The notes below the pieces were generated by a model that saw only the letters and a list, made by a program, of their open reading frames with translations, did not search any database and had not been told where the DNA came from. A DNA stretch of 64,000 nucleotides from the NCBI RefSeq assembly GCF_051148895.1, contig NZ_CP154625.1:1364001-1428000 (forward strand). The letters are read 5' to 3'. The position numbers and the translations under genes were made by a program. This DNA is from Terrisporobacter vanillatitrophus. Lineage in GTDB: Bacteria; Bacillota; Clostridia; Peptostreptococcales; Peptostreptococcaceae. This document shows, one piece after another, positions 53,385-62,501 of this stretch. How positions within the stretch are numbered: position 1 is the stretch's first letter; each line of letters starts with the position of its first letter.

Positions 53385-53831
53385 ATGGGAAGGTCAAAAA
53401 ATAAAAAAAATAAAATCGATATTGAAATTGAAAAACTAATAATGCAAAATTATGAAGAGTTTGAAAATAAGAACTATGAAAATGCTATTCAACTGCTTAT
53501 TAAAGCATGGGATAAAATACCAAATAACAAATATGAGCATCCTGAAAGTTATTCAATTGTAGCAAATATTTTAGATGCGGCAATAGAAGGTAAGTATGTT
53601 GATATTATGCTTGAATGGGTTGATAAAATTTTTTATGCTGCTTTAGATCGTTTTGATTCTGGAGACCGTGAACTGTGGGCAGGAAGGGTAGCTTATGAAA
53701 TTGGTGAAAAAGATAAGGCATTAGAATATTTTAGAGTTTCGGTTAAGAAGTCTGAAGGAAGATGCTTTTATGATGATGAAGATTTGAAGTATAAACAATT
53801 TTTTATAGAAGAAACGATTAAAGAAAAATAA
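53385..53831 (+). CDS. TPR-like presumed immunity protein, second of two
   Basis: A 148-residue helical protein with a very basic start (MGRSKNKKNKIDIEIEKLIM) and TPR-like segments NYENAIQLLIKAWDKIPNNK and AYEIGEKDKALEYFRVSVKK. It follows the first TPR gene by nine bases with AGGAG and may be a duplicated or paired immunity protein. The two share the general pattern but not close sequence identity. Confidence 0.72.
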   Translation: MGRSKNKKNKIDIEIEKLIMQNYEEFENKNYENAIQLLIKAWDKIPNNKYEHPESYSIVANILDAAIEGKYVDIMLEWVDKIFYAALDRFDSGDRELWAGRVAYEIGEKDKALEYFRVSVKKSEGRCFYDDEDLKYKQFFIEETIKEK

Positions 53832-53889
53832 ACATTTATTTAAAATTTGAGATAACATAAAACTTAATATTAGAATTTTTTATTTGATT

Positions 53890-53919
53890 ATTGCATAGCA
53901 AGTATAATTGCTATGCAAT
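53890..53919 (+). terminator. ATTGCATAGCAA hairpin, copy 2
   Basis: The identical 12-bp stem at 53890-53901 and 53908-53919, loop GTATAA, then a T-rich tail. It lies about 25 bases before Rhs homology resumes. Confidence 0.75.
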
Positions 53920-55315
53920 AGTTTTTATAAGAGATACTACTATAACATACACTTATGATTTAAATGGAAATCAGCTAAGAGAATCAGACAGTATAACAAA
54001 TGAAGTAAAATGCTATACTTATGATGCAGCAAACCGCATGGACAATGCCATGTTTACAAAAGCTGGTATAGTAACATTAAACCAAATAAACACTTACAAC
54101 GGAAATGGTCAGAGAGTTGAAAAATCAGAAAATGCTCAATCAACTAAGTACTATTACCAAGACGATTCAGTACTTTATACAACTGGTAAAGCTGATACAT
54201 CAACAGAATTAGAAGAACCGGAGAATGTTGAAAAACTTACTGGAGTAACTAGCCTTAACCTAATGGGAGCTAGTGGAAATGCCATCGCCACAGTTAGAGA
54301 TATTTCAAGCAACGAAGGTGAAAAATACTACTTCTACAACAAGGACATGCGTGAAAGTACGACAAACCTAGTAAACGTAGAAGGTAAAAGTGAAGTATCT
54401 TATGAATACACTGATTTTGGTGAAACTGAAATAAACGGTGATGAAAACTTCTACAACGAAATCTGTTACACAGGTGGAATTTACGATAATAAAACAGGAC
54501 TGTATTATTTGAATGCAAGATACTACAATCCTGAAGATGGAAGATTCTTAACAGAAGACACTTATCGTGGAGAATTCACAGACCCAAGTAGTTTACATCT
54601 ATATGCTTACTGTGTAAATAACCCAATATCATATACAGATCCGAGTGGTCATTTCCCAATTTTGCTCGCAATTGATGCTGCATGGGGAGCATATGACGGA
54701 TATCAGTATGCTAAGAAGAGAAATATAAAAGGCGTAGCGAGAGCTGGAATTATTGTTGGATATGTTGTAGTTGGAACAATAAATCCATTTAAGAAAGTTA
54801 AATTATTAAAAGGAACAAAAGTATTAAGAAGAGTAGCTAATAAAAAGAAGTCTGCTAAAGTAATTTTAAAAAGAGTCAATAAATTTAACGTTAAGTCTCA
54901 GAAACAAGCTATTTCTGCGGTTAGAAAAAGTAAGAAGGTATCAAAACCTCATGCGAATAGAAAGCTAGTGCAAGAAGTAGCTAATAGGGCTGAGAGAAAA
55001 ATAGGTTATCCAGGAAGAGTTGCAGGAATTAAAAAACATTCATATTCAAAGAAATTACTTGATAGGTACCAAAGAATGTATGGAGATAGAGGATTACGTA
55101 CAGAAATCTCATATTATGGTGGTAGCATTGATAAAAAAAGAAGAAAAGGAAGTTCAAGATTAGACGTACATGATGAGAAGAGAAATATTGTATATGATTA
55201 TAAATTTGTAAAGAATCCAGGTAAAGGGTTGTCTAAAAGACAAAGAAATAAAATTAAAAGCCAAGGACCAATTGGTGCGAGAATACTAGAAATTAATCCT
55301 AAAAATAAAAGATAA
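53891..55315 (+). CDS. Orphan Rhs cassette 9: core end and restriction-endonuclease-like tip, no Hint
   Basis: Rhs homology starts at about 53945 (parent 35970); the first 18 residues of the frame come from the hairpin region and are not meaningful. The 474 residues hold the core end with FPILLAIDAA, then a linker of its own (KRNIKGVARAGIIVGYVVVG) and no Hint domain. A nuclease-like tip occupies about 350-474: AERKIGYPGRVAGIKKHSYS, then RLDVHDEKRNIVYDYKF and GKGLSKRQRNKIKSQGP. The D...D-x-K spacing suggests a PD-(D/E)XK fold. Without Hint the tip may act uncleaved or be cut differently. No promoter or start site is seen. Confidence 0.72.
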   Translation: MHSKYNCYAIVFIRDTTITYTYDLNGNQLRESDSITNEVKCYTYDAANRMDNAMFTKAGIVTLNQINTYNGNGQRVEKSENAQSTKYYYQDDSVLYTTGKADTSTELEEPENVEKLTGVTSLNLMGASGNAIATVRDISSNEGEKYYFYNKDMRESTTNLVNVEGKSEVSYEYTDFGETEINGDENFYNEICYTGGIYDNKTGLYYLNARYYNPEDGRFLTEDTYRGEFTDPSSLHLYAYCVNNPISYTDPSGHFPILLAIDAAWGAYDGYQYAKKRNIKGVARAGIIVGYVVVGTINPFKKVKLLKGTKVLRRVANKKKSAKVILKRVNKFNVKSQKQAISAVRKSKKVSKPHANRKLVQEVANRAERKIGYPGRVAGIKKHSYSKKLLDRYQRMYGDRGLRTEISYYGGSIDKKRRKGSSRLDVHDEKRNIVYDYKFVKNPGKGLSKRQRNKIKSQGPIGARILEINPKNKR

Positions 55316-55328
55316 GGAGTGATAAAGA

Positions 55329-55976
55329 ATGCCAGGAAAAAATTATACAAAATTAATGAAAAAAGAAGTTACAAATCAATGGCATGAACTACTTCCATGC
55401 ATGGAGATAGAGGGAAATATGTCTTTAATGAATATTTTAGGACCAATAGTAGTCGGAATTTTATTAGAGATAGGGTCTAATAAAAATATGTATTATCCAA
55501 CATTATATATACATAATTTAGCTAATAATATAGGCTTTGTTAGTACATCTCTTAATATAACGGACAACTTCAACTATGTGACAACAGTTAGTAAGCCAGA
55601 TAAATATATGAAAATAGCAGAAGCATTAAAAAATAAGGCTATAGTACCAATAGAGGGGGATATACATATAAATGAACTACTAGATAGATTAAAAGAAGCG
55701 TATAGTAATCTTTATCATAGTGATAAAATATGTATAATAGAAACAGTCTTATATTTAGCTGGTTGGAGTGGAAATGAATCAATAATAAAAGAGTCGGTTG
55801 TTTTTGCAAATGAAAAAATAAAACAGTTATCAACTCTAACTGAAGAAGATAAAGATAAAGTTTTTTCTAAGATATTTGAAGAAATAAAAGAACCAGAAAA
55901 AATAAGAAAAACAGTAGAAGAGCAAATTATAGAATTAAAGCTTGATAAATTACCTAGAAGAAGTATATTGCTATAG
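55329..55976 (+). CDS. Presumed immunity protein of cassette 9
   Basis: A 215-residue protein of unknown family behind AAGGAGTG, 13 bases after the nuclease-like tip. It begins MPGKNYTKLMKKEVTNQWHE, has a mixed alpha/beta middle (YPTLYIHNLANNIGFVSTSL) and a helical C-terminus ending KLPRRSILL. Its larger size fits a protein that wraps a nuclease tip. Position is the main evidence. Confidence 0.65.
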   Translation: MPGKNYTKLMKKEVTNQWHELLPCMEIEGNMSLMNILGPIVVGILLEIGSNKNMYYPTLYIHNLANNIGFVSTSLNITDNFNYVTTVSKPDKYMKIAEALKNKAIVPIEGDIHINELLDRLKEAYSNLYHSDKICIIETVLYLAGWSGNESIIKESVVFANEKIKQLSTLTEEDKDKVFSKIFEEIKEPEKIRKTVEEQIIELKLDKLPRRSILL

Positions 55977-55981
55977 TATAT

Positions 55982-56023
55982 AAATATACTCTGATTATAT
56001 TATTATATAATTGGAGTATATTT
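55982..56023 (+). terminator. Terminator-like hairpin after cassette 9
   Basis: AAATATACTC at 55982-55991 pairs with GAGTATATTT at 56014-56023; a T run follows. Confidence 0.65.
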
Positions 56024-56234
56024 TTTATTGGAATAGCATAACTACTTAAACGATGTAAAAGTTGCAAGTATAAAAGATTACAGAGACTTTGCAAAAGGAA
56101 GCACAAGCACTTACACACTTAGAAGTTTTGACTACGATAGTTTTGGAAGAGCTACAGGAATTACTTACACTGATAGTGGAAACAATGAAGTACTAGAAAA
56201 ATATGAATACACTTACAATAAAAATAACCATATA

Positions 56235-58355
56235 ATGAGTGAATATTTATATAATAACTACACTAGTACAACTCAGCGTGACGAAGATTCACCTAGCACA
56301 ATAGTGGATGAACTACGTGAATATGAATACGACAAACTTGGAAGACTTACAGAAACAAATATAAGAGATAATGTGTCAAATTCAATAAGCAACACTGTTT
56401 ATACTTATGACAAAGTAGGTAACAGAGTCAAAGAATCCAAAGATGGAAAAACAACTACATACACATATAACTCACTAAATCAGTTAGTTTCAAGTGTTGA
56501 AGTTGGATCAGAAGATTCGAAAGATGGAAGTGAAGAATCATCTGAAGATGAGGGAGAGTCCCACACCACACTATCAAATAAATCTTATACTTATGATTTA
56601 AATGGAAATCAGCTAAGAGAATCAGACAGTGTGACAAATGAAGTAAAATGCTACACTTACGATGCAGCAAACCGCATGGACAATGCCATGTTTACAAAGG
56701 CTGGTATAGTAACATTAAATCAAGTAAACACTTACAACGGAAATGGACAAAGAGTTGAAAAATCAGAAAATGGTCAATCGACTAAGTACTATTACCAAGA
56801 CGATTCAGTACTTTACACAACTGGAAAAGCTGATACTTCAACAGAATTAGAAGAACCAGAAAACGTTGAAAAACTTACTGGAGTGACTAGCCTTAACCTA
56901 ATGGGAGCTAGTGGAAATGCCATCGCCACAGTTAGAGATATTTCAAGCACCGAAGGTGAAAAATACTACTTCTACAACAAGGACATGCGTGAAAGCACAA
57001 CAAACCTAGTAAACGTAGAAGGTAAAAGTGAAGTATCTTATGAATACACTGACTTTGGTGAAACTGAAATAAATGGTGATGAAAACTTCTACAACGAAAT
57101 CTGCTACACAGGTGGAATTTACGATAACAAAACAGGACTGTATTATTTGAATGCAAGATACTACAATCCTGAAGATGGAAGATTTTTAACAGAAGATACT
57201 TATCGTGGAGAATTCACAGATCCAAGTAGTTTACATCTATATGCTTATTGTGCAAATAACCCAATAGCATATACAGACCCAAGTGGCCACTTCCCGGTTT
57301 GGGGCGTAATTAATGCTGCATGGGGAGCCTATGACGGATATCAGTATGCTAAGAAGAAAAACCTAAGAGGTTGGAAAAAAGCAGGAGCCATAGTTGGTGG
57401 AGCAGTACTTGGAACAATAGACCCATTTAAAGCACTAAAAGTAGGTAAAGTTTTAAAACGAGTTGCTAAAATAGCGAAAAAAAGTAAGAGCACAAAGGCT
57501 ATAGCAAAGAGAGTTTATAGGGTTGCAAGGAAAGCAAGTAAATCTAAACGTTCATTAAAAAGAGTATCTAAAAGAAGAAAAATGTCTAGACCACCTAGCA
57601 AGAAAAAGTGTAAGCTAGGACCTGGCCAATGTTTTACAGCAGGGACTTTAATATCAACTGAAGATGGATTAGTTCCAATAGAGGATATTGAAGAAGGAAC
57701 TTTAGTATGGTCACAAGATCCAGAAACAGGAGAATTAGTTCTTAAAAAAGTAGTACAAACTTTTGAAAGTATAACAGACACAATACTATATATTAAAGTA
57801 GCAGGACAGACTATAGAGACTACTGAACATCATGTATTTTATATAGACAATGTAGGCTGGATACCAGCAAGTATGATTGAAGAAGGAGATGTAGTAGTTC
57901 TTCAATCAGGTGATAAGTCTACAGTTGAGAAGATAAATAAAGTAGTTTATAATGAAGCGATAACTGTATATAATTTTGAGGTTGAAGATTTCCATACATA
58001 TTTTGTGTCTGATGCAAGTGTGCTTGTACATAATGCATGCCCAAATCCAAATGGGAAGAAAGGTGGTCAAAGACATCAAGCCAAAACAAATAAAGTAATA
58101 AAGTCAATAGAAAAACGAGGTTTAGATTACGATACTGAATATAGATTTAACACTTCTGGGGGATATAAGAAAAGGAGATATGCCGACATTGTTGCTTATG
58201 ACTCAAAAGGAAGGGTTATGGAAATTCATCAAGTTGGAAGAACTACTAAAAGACATAAGAAGCCTGTATCTAGAGAAATAAAAGCTATTAGAGATATTAG
58301 AAAATCATCAGATTATAATGGAGCTAAAATAATATATCATGCTTATGATAGATAG
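56235..58355 (+). CDS. Orphan Rhs cassette 10: core end, Hint and restriction-endonuclease-like tip
   Basis: Homology begins at about 56037 (parent 35423); the frame is open from an internal ATG at 56235. The 706 residues contain the longest intact core segment among the orphans, a basic linker, Hint (CFTAGT near 466 to VLVHN near 600) and a tip of about 106 residues. The tip reads GKKGGQRHQAKTNKVIKSIE, YRFNTSGGYKKRRYADIVAY, MEIHQVGRTTK and SREIKAIRDI, a PD-(D/E)XK-type nuclease pattern. The core is chimeric: FPVWGVINAA as in the parent, but IVGGAVLGTIDPFKALKVG as in cassettes 5 and 11. An immunity gene follows. Confidence 0.8.
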   Translation: MSEYLYNNYTSTTQRDEDSPSTIVDELREYEYDKLGRLTETNIRDNVSNSISNTVYTYDKVGNRVKESKDGKTTTYTYNSLNQLVSSVEVGSEDSKDGSEESSEDEGESHTTLSNKSYTYDLNGNQLRESDSVTNEVKCYTYDAANRMDNAMFTKAGIVTLNQVNTYNGNGQRVEKSENGQSTKYYYQDDSVLYTTGKADTSTELEEPENVEKLTGVTSLNLMGASGNAIATVRDISSTEGEKYYFYNKDMRESTTNLVNVEGKSEVSYEYTDFGETEINGDENFYNEICYTGGIYDNKTGLYYLNARYYNPEDGRFLTEDTYRGEFTDPSSLHLYAYCANNPIAYTDPSGHFPVWGVINAAWGAYDGYQYAKKKNLRGWKKAGAIVGGAVLGTIDPFKALKVGKVLKRVAKIAKKSKSTKAIAKRVYRVARKASKSKRSLKRVSKRRKMSRPPSKKKCKLGPGQCFTAGTLISTEDGLVPIEDIEEGTLVWSQDPETGELVLKKVVQTFESITDTILYIKVAGQTIETTEHHVFYIDNVGWIPASMIEEGDVVVLQSGDKSTVEKINKVVYNEAITVYNFEVEDFHTYFVSDASVLVHNACPNPNGKKGGQRHQAKTNKVIKSIEKRGLDYDTEYRFNTSGGYKKRRYADIVAYDSKGRVMEIHQVGRTTKRHKKPVSREIKAIRDIRKSSDYNGAKIIYHAYDR

Positions 58356-58370
58356 AAAGGATATGAAAAT

Positions 58371-58877
58371 ATGGGTAAACAAATTATTTTTTTTATGGAT
58401 GATGAAGCAGAAAAAGAATTTTTTGAGTTTATAAAAGAATCGGCAGTAGTATTATTTGAAGATGATAATGGATTATTAAAAGTAATTGATACACTACCGA
58501 ATTCAAATTCTGTAAGACACTGGAGAAAGTTATATATTTATAATGATAAGTTTGGAGATTATACCTTGAATGATTTAGATAATGGAAGAGTATATTTAGA
58601 TTTATATAAATCACCTGTAATAGAATTTAATAGAACAATCATAAGAGAAAATACCAAAGATATGTCACGTGGGAGATTGTGGTTTGAAAATTCTTTTTAT
58701 GATGAAGATGAATTAGTTTATAAAGATCCAAACTTAGATAAATTATACCAAAAACTATGTAGATGGATAAGAAAAAAGATACCTAAAGTTGAGGTAAATG
58801 CTAAAAATGGAATTAAGAAAGAATATATATCTAAGCCACTAATTAATTTAATAGAAAGTGGATATGAAATATATTAA
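58371..58877 (+). CDS. Presumed immunity protein of cassette 10
   Basis: A 168-residue acidic protein with MGKQIIFFMDDEAEKEFFEF at the start, FEDDNGLLKVIDTLPNSNSV and the Arg/Trp-containing DMSRGRLWFENSFYDEDELV. The pattern is seen in small proteins encoded behind Rhs nuclease tips, but I cannot name the family. AGAAAGGAT precedes the ATG. A perfect ATTGCATAGCAA hairpin follows. Confidence 0.68.
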   Translation: MGKQIIFFMDDEAEKEFFEFIKESAVVLFEDDNGLLKVIDTLPNSNSVRHWRKLYIYNDKFGDYTLNDLDNGRVYLDLYKSPVIEFNRTIIRENTKDMSRGRLWFENSFYDEDELVYKDPNLDKLYQKLCRWIRKKIPKVEVNAKNGIKKEYISKPLINLIESGYEIY

Positions 58878-58970
58878 ATACATAAATACTTGTCTGTATT
58901 ATAAATCTAAAAATTATTTCTCTAGAAGTAATTATTTGTAAATATTATACATTTAAATAAAAATTTAGTT

Positions 58971-59000
58971 ATTGCATAGCAACTACATTTGCTATGCAAT
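58971..59000 (+). terminator. ATTGCATAGCAA hairpin, copy 3
   Basis: Identical 12-bp stem at 58971-58982 and 58989-59000, loop CTACAT, then ACTTTTTT. Rhs homology resumes about 70 bases later. Confidence 0.75.
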
Positions 59001-59070
59001 ACTTTTTTGAATGTAATTATATTTATAAGTTTTACAAGAGTAGTGGTTATTATTTATATTGATAGTAAAA

Positions 59071-59387
59071 GTTACGAAGACTCACCTAGCACAATAGTAG
59101 ATGAACTACGTGAATATGAATACGACAAACTTGGTAGACTTATAGAAACAAATATAAGTGATAATGTGTCAAATTCAATAAGTAGCACTGTTTATACTTA
59201 TTACAAAGTAGGTAACAGAGTCAAAGAAGCCAAAGATGGAAAAACAACTACATACACACATAACTCACTAAACCAGTTAGTTTCAAGTGTGGAAGTTGGA
59301 TCAGAAGATTCAAAAGATGGAAGTGAAGAATCAACTGAGGATGAGGGAGAATCCCACATCACACTATCCAATAAAAATTCGCTTTGA
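59071..59387 (+). pseudogene. Orphan Rhs cassette 11, 5' part cut off by a repeat insertion
   Basis: Rhs homology from DSPSTIVDELREYEYDKLGR (parent about 35670) up to the acidic EDEGESHITLSNK. It ends at a TGA at 59385-59387 inside an inserted 68-base palindromic repeat. Because 68 is not a multiple of three, the frame is also shifted downstream. The frame also contains Tyr for Asp (TYYKVGNR) relative to other copies. Confidence 0.75.
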
Positions 59388-59443
59388 TCATATCGCCAAC
59401 GTCTAAGTCTTCGCTATCGCTTCAGACTCATCCCGTTGCTCAA
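59376..59443 (-). repeat. Small palindromic dispersed repeat, copy 3
   Basis: An insertion of about 68 bases relative to the same place in cassettes 5 and 10. It contains TCATATCGCC (59388), GCCAACG (59395), CTTCGCT (59409) and CCGTTGC (59433), i.e. on the minus strand GCAACGG...AGCGAAG...CGTTGGCGATATGA. The ends pair imperfectly (CAACGTCT with AGAC...CGTTG). Confidence 0.7.
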
Positions 59444-61228
59444 GCTTATACTTATGATTTAAATGGAAATCAGCTAAGAGAATCAGATAGTATAACAAAT
59501 GAAGTAAAATGCTACACTTACGATGCAGCAAACCGCATGGACAATGCCATGTTTACAAAAGCTGGTATAGTAACATTAAATCAAGTAAATACTTACAATG
59601 GAAATGGACAAAGAGTTGAAAAATCAGAAAATGGTCAATCAACTAAGTACTATTACCAAGACGATTCAGTACTTTATACAACTGGTAAAGCTGATACATC
59701 AACAGAATTGGAAGAACCGGAGAATGTTGAAAAACTTACTGGAGTAACTAGCCTTAACCTAATGGGAGCTAGTGGAAATGCCATCGCCACAGTTAGAGAT
59801 ATTTCAAGCAACGAAGGTGAAAAATACTACTTCTACAACAAGGACATGCGTGAAAGTACGACAAACCTAGTAAACGTAGAAGGTAAAAGTGAAGTATCTT
59901 ATGAATACACTGATTTTGGTGAAACTGAAATAAACAGTGATGAAAACTTCTACAACGAAATCTGTTACACAGGTGGAATTTACGATAATAAAACAGGACT
60001 GTATTATTTGAATGCAAGATACTACAATCCTGAAGATGGAAGATTCTTAACAGAAGATACTTATCGTGGAGAATTCACAGACCCAAGTAGTTTACATCTA
60101 TATGCTTATTGTGCAAATAACCCAATATCATATACAGATCCGAGTGGTCATTTCCCAATTTTGCTCGCAATTGATGCTGCATGGGGGGCATATGATGGAT
60201 ATCAGTATGCTAAGAAGAAAAACCTAAAAGGTTGGAAAAAAGCAGGAGCTATAGTTGGTGGAGCAGTACTTGGAACAATAGACCCATTTAAAGCACTAAA
60301 AGTAGGCAAAGTTTTAAAACGAGTTGCTAAAATAGCCAAAAAAAGTAAGAGCACAAAGGCTATAGCTAAGAGAGTTTATAGGGTTGCAAGGAAAACTAGA
60401 GTAGTTGCAAAAAGGTCTTATAGAAAAGCAAGTAGAAAGGTTACCAAAACATATCGTACGGTTAGATGTAAAATAACTAAAAAAGGTTGTTTTACAGCAG
60501 GAACTTTAATATCAACTGAAGGCGGATTAGTTCCAATAGAGGATATTGAAGAAGGCGACCTGGTATGGGCACAAAATCCAGAAACAGGAGAAGTAGCCCT
60601 TAAAAAAGTAGCACAAACTTTTGCAAAAGAAACAGATACAATACTTTATATTAAAGTAGCGGGAGAAGTTATTGAGGCTACTGAACAGCATGTGTTCTAT
60701 ATTGATGGCGTAGGCTGGATACCAGCAAGTATGATTGAAGAAGGGGATGTAGTAGTTCTTCAGTCAGGTGATAAGTCTACAGTTGAGAAGATAGATAAAG
60801 TAGTTCACAATGAACTGATAAGGGTATATAACTTCGAGGTTGAAGATTTCCATACATATTTTGTATCTGATGCTAGTGTGTTGGTGCATAATGATTATTC
60901 AGGGGTAAGGAGAAAAAAGGTCAAAGCGTCTAAGCCTAATCAAATACATCATTTTGCAACTAATAAAAGCTCAAAGTATACAAACTCTTTTAATAATATA
61001 ACAAGTAAATATAGCCTTAATTTAGATGGAGATTGGAATAAAGCTAGTCTACCACATCAAGGAAGGCATCCATACGCATATCATGAATTTGTACTTAATA
61101 AAATGAGAGAATTTGATCGTGTTGCAAATGGTGACAAGAGTAAGTTTTTAACGTTATTTAATCAGTTAAAAAAACAAATAAGTGATAATCCAGATATGCT
61201 ATATAAAGCTTATTGGAATAAAAAATAG
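59384..61228 (+). CDS. Orphan Rhs cassette 11: core end, Hint and AHH-type nuclease tip
   Basis: The frame opens at a TTG within the inserted palindrome and continues the Rhs core from YTYDLNGNQLRESDS. The 614 residues include the core end with FPILLAIDAA, a linker, Hint (CFTAGT near 369 to VLVHN near 502) and a tip of about 112 residues. The tip shows QIHHFATNKSSKYTNSF, YSLNLDGDWNKASLPHQGRH and YAYHEFVLNKM, the pattern of the AHH group of HNH/EndoVII nucleases. It is separated from the rest of its core by the insertion and has no start signals. Two immunity-type genes follow. Confidence 0.8.
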   Translation: MIISPTSKSSLSLQTHPVAQAYTYDLNGNQLRESDSITNEVKCYTYDAANRMDNAMFTKAGIVTLNQVNTYNGNGQRVEKSENGQSTKYYYQDDSVLYTTGKADTSTELEEPENVEKLTGVTSLNLMGASGNAIATVRDISSNEGEKYYFYNKDMRESTTNLVNVEGKSEVSYEYTDFGETEINSDENFYNEICYTGGIYDNKTGLYYLNARYYNPEDGRFLTEDTYRGEFTDPSSLHLYAYCANNPISYTDPSGHFPILLAIDAAWGAYDGYQYAKKKNLKGWKKAGAIVGGAVLGTIDPFKALKVGKVLKRVAKIAKKSKSTKAIAKRVYRVARKTRVVAKRSYRKASRKVTKTYRTVRCKITKKGCFTAGTLISTEGGLVPIEDIEEGDLVWAQNPETGEVALKKVAQTFAKETDTILYIKVAGEVIEATEQHVFYIDGVGWIPASMIEEGDVVVLQSGDKSTVEKIDKVVHNELIRVYNFEVEDFHTYFVSDASVLVHNDYSGVRRKKVKASKPNQIHHFATNKSSKYTNSFNNITSKYSLNLDGDWNKASLPHQGRHPYAYHEFVLNKMREFDRVANGDKSKFLTLFNQLKKQISDNPDMLYKAYWNKK

Positions 61229-61244
61229 GTAGTAGGAGGTCAAA

Positions 61245-61811
61245 ATGAAATATTATGAATTAATGTATAACCATAGAAATTCACATAACTGTATTAGTTG
61301 TGAAAAAGGAAATTTAGGTAAAATAAATGAATATATAGTTACTATAGGTCAATATATATACAATTGGGAAGATCATATTGAATTTAAGTATAATCCAAAT
61401 AACGGAGAATTATTTACTGATTATTTATTTAATATTTATGGGTGGTTGGTTGTATCAGATAAATTTATTGGTTTATGTGATGAATATATTAATGCCGATG
61501 TTCAATATCTGAACATAAATATAAAAAATGAATTAGATAATAGTATTACATCATCATATAAAGTTATTAATATATTAGATATTGTAGATGCAATTGAATT
61601 AGAGCATTCAGATTATAGTGAATTTGAATTAGATAACGAAAAATTTATATCAATTACTAAATATGCAATAAACGGTGAAAAGGTAAGTGGACATCATATT
61701 TTTAGATTAAAAAATAGTACTATACCAATATTTATTTCTGAAAAAATTAAGTCTGTTATTGAACAAAATAATCTGACAGGATTTGACTTTTTAGAAATAA
61801 AGAGTTTATAA
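61245..61811 (+). CDS. Presumed immunity protein of cassette 11 (Imm11/DUF1629-like)
   Basis: A 188-residue protein beginning MKYYELMYNHRNSHNCISCE, with YGWLVVSDKFIGLCDEYINA and the later HHIFRLKNSTIPIFISEKIK. The YYEL start and the late ...FISEKIK element fit the DUF1629/Imm11 group, which is known beside AHH-type nucleases. GTAGGAGG precedes the ATG, 16 bases after the tip. The family call is moderately sure. Confidence 0.7.
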   Translation: MKYYELMYNHRNSHNCISCEKGNLGKINEYIVTIGQYIYNWEDHIEFKYNPNNGELFTDYLFNIYGWLVVSDKFIGLCDEYINADVQYLNINIKNELDNSITSSYKVINILDIVDAIELEHSDYSEFELDNEKFISITKYAINGEKVSGHHIFRLKNSTIPIFISEKIKSVIEQNNLTGFDFLEIKSL

Positions 61812-61866
61812 AAATAAAATAGATATAGTTGTATTAAATATTAGAATAATAGGAGAGATAGTTATA

Positions 61867-62244
61867 ATGCTTACAAAAAAGTTTTATGCATGGTTAAATA
61901 ATCATTTAGAAAAAATGCCACTAAATGTTATTGCTCTAAACTTTAATTTATATGAAGGTGAATACAAGACATATGATATTCAATTAATTGGATCAGATAT
62001 ATTTAATGAGGAAGATGATGATTGGGCATGTGATGAAATATTTTCCACGGAAGAAAGTTTATTTTCTATACCAATATATGATGATATATCAGATTGGAGA
62101 GAGAGTATGACATTTATAAAAGAAATGATAAAAGAGTACATGAAAGTAGGAGAATACTCTAATAAGCTAATCCAATTACAGGCAGTTGGATTAGGATTTG
62201 TTGATGGAGATATTGAATTAATATACTTAAACAACAATAAATAG
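61867..62244 (+). CDS. Second presumed immunity protein of cassette 11
   Basis: A 125-residue acidic protein, MLTKKFYAWLNNHLEKMPLN..., with ALNFNLYEGEYKTYDIQLIG and DDDWACDEIFSTEESLF. GGAGAGAT precedes the ATG. The family is unknown. It may be a second immunity gene, or one retained from a lost toxin, since it is separated from the first by 55 bases. Confidence 0.6.
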   Translation: MLTKKFYAWLNNHLEKMPLNVIALNFNLYEGEYKTYDIQLIGSDIFNEEDDDWACDEIFSTEESLFSIPIYDDISDWRESMTFIKEMIKEYMKVGEYSNKLIQLQAVGLGFVDGDIELIYLNNNK

Positions 62245-62338
62245 TGAATACTTTAGATATACATAAAAATGAGGAAGTAAAATACAAAAGATAAGAATCC
62301 TAAATTTTAATTCAAATACTATTAAGTAAAAAAATATG

Positions 62339-62376
62339 GAGAATATGTGTAACTATATTTAGTTTTGCATATTCTC
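62339..62376 (+). terminator. Terminator-like hairpin after cassette 11
   Basis: GAGAATATG at 62339-62347 pairs with CATATTCTC at 62368-62376, followed by TTTT. Confidence 0.65.
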
Positions 62377-62501
62377 TTTTATTTAATTGGAAAGTCAAGT
62401 TATTTCTTAATTTGACAAATACTTCGGGTTTAATAGTTAATTAGCTTGTGAATTATGTCATTATTTAAATTATATAAAATCATATAAAAGATTATAGAGA
62501 T

